Assembly: GCF_000520975.1 (NCBI RefSeq)
Contig: NZ_JACB01000006.1
Coordinates: forward strand, 1 to 64,000
Direction of reading: 5' to 3'
Length of the DNA: 64,000 nucleotides
Source: Aquimarina megaterium XH134
GTDB lineage: Bacteria; Bacteroidota; Bacteroidia; Flavobacteriales; Flavobacteriaceae
Positions 63,459 through 64,000 of the stretch are shown one piece after another. Under the pieces are notes generated by a model, which did no database searches, was not told the DNA's origin, and was given only the letters and a program-made list of their open reading frames with translations. Both the position numbers and the translations under genes were made by a program. The stretch's first letter is position 1. Every line of letters starts with the position of its first letter.

Positions 63459-64000
63459 TGATGAATACTTCTGATGACCATAATCCAATTCAACATTTTC
63501 AGCAATGGTTTTATGAGGTAGATAAAGCTCATCCCGAGGATGAAGCTAATGCAATGTTACTCTCCACCATCGGGGTAGATGGTTTTCCCAAAAGTAGAAT
63601 TGTATTATTAAAACGCTTCACCTGGGAGGGTTTTATCTTTTTTACTAACTATAACAGTGAGAAAGGAAAGGCCATAGCGCAAAACAATAAAGTTTCTATC
63701 GCCTTTAATTGGACAGCAGCAAAAAAGAAAGTCTTAATTGAAGGAGAAACAGAAAAAATTGCCAGCAACTTATCAGAAGGATATTTCGAATCACGACCAG
63801 AAGGTAGTAAATTAGGAGCCTGGGCTTCTGATCAAAGTAAAGTAGTTTCTTCGCGCAAAATACTTGAAGACCAACTAAAACACTACGAAACCAAATTCAA
63901 GAATCAAATTATTCCAAAGCCAGAACATTGGGGAGGATACTTAATTAGACCCAATAGGTTTAAATTTATAGAATATAATCAGATAGAAAGGTTTATCCAT
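63458..64000 (+). CDS. pdxH: Pyridoxamine 5'-phosphate oxidase PdxH, 3' end outside window
   Basis: The first 181 codons are in the window. The start ATG overlaps the ATPase stop (TAATG), with a second ATG one codon later. Motifs include AMLLSTIGVDGFPKSRIVLLKRF, FFTNYNSEKGKAI and PEHWGGYLIRPNRFKFIEYN, which bind FMN and substrate. The enzyme makes pyridoxal phosphate using oxygen. It may be co-transcribed with the ATPase gene. Confidence 0.93.
   Translation, partial: MMNTSDDHNPIQHFQQWFYEVDKAHPEDEANAMLLSTIGVDGFPKSRIVLLKRFTWEGFIFFTNYNSEKGKAIAQNNKVSIAFNWTAAKKKVLIEGETEKIASNLSEGYFESRPEGSKLGAWASDQSKVVSSRKILEDQLKHYETKFKNQIIPKPEHWGGYLIRPNRFKFIEYNQIERFIH

Overview
The window looks like a chromosomal segment of a marine-type Flavobacteriaceae (Bacteroidota), perhaps close to Aquimarina; the genus is inference. 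The evidence is low GC, a type A type-IX-secretion (T9SS) sorting domain, many TonB receptors, FecI/FecR pairs, HmuY, lipoproteins with SC lipoboxes, and promoters of the Bacteroidota type (-7 element TAnnTTTG) instead of sigma-70 boxes.

Layout. 1-6.4 kb: a secreted M43 metalloprotease (runs off the left edge), a curlin-repeat amyloid protein, an M20 dipeptidase and an Asp/Asn hydroxylase-like protein. 6.6-14.7 kb: an intact tRNA-Leu(UAG), then an ECF sigma factor with a TPR membrane partner, a subtilase lipoprotein, a TPR-CHAT protease, a T9SS protein and a small secreted protein. This block ends at a 31-bp relic of a tRNA 3' end in the same orientation, so it may be an old tRNA-integrated island. 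15-23 kb: an iron/heme-type uptake operon (DUF6607-like, TonB receptor, secreted ankyrin protein, DUF2271-like, PepSY-flavodoxin reductase). 23-29 kb: two lipoproteins and a FecI-FecR-TonB receptor set. 29-32 kb: an HmuR/HmuY-like heme operon facing a frameshifted DUF6607 relic. 33-36 kb: a TPR histidine kinase, its LuxR-type regulator and a tiny lipoprotein. 37-44 kb: a molybdenum cofactor cluster (moeA, ModE-like, mobA, moaD, moeB-rhodanese, moaE, moaC-moaB fusion, moaA) interspersed with small palindromic repeats.

44-61 kb is the most coherent region and looks like a stress or oxygen-limitation regulon. It holds six universal stress proteins (one plus five in tandem), Hsp20, an eRF1-like protein, a D-lactate-dehydrogenase-like enzyme, cardiolipin synthase, patatin, a Crp/Fnr regulator, a persulfide dioxygenase-rhodanese with two YeeE/YedE sulfur transporters, and a CcoI-like copper ATPase. 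Eight promoters here carry a Crp/Fnr-like palindrome whose centre lies exactly 36.5 nt upstream of the last base of the -7 element. Six have a TGAYA-NN-TRTCA type and two have GTAAC-NNNN-GTTAC. This fixed geometry implies class-II activation by one or two Crp/Fnr proteins, and one such gene sits inside the region. The window ends inside pdxH.

The two best candidates for undescribed biology are the stress regulon with its fixed promoter architecture and the sigma/TPR-subtilase-CHAT module between the tRNA and its relic.
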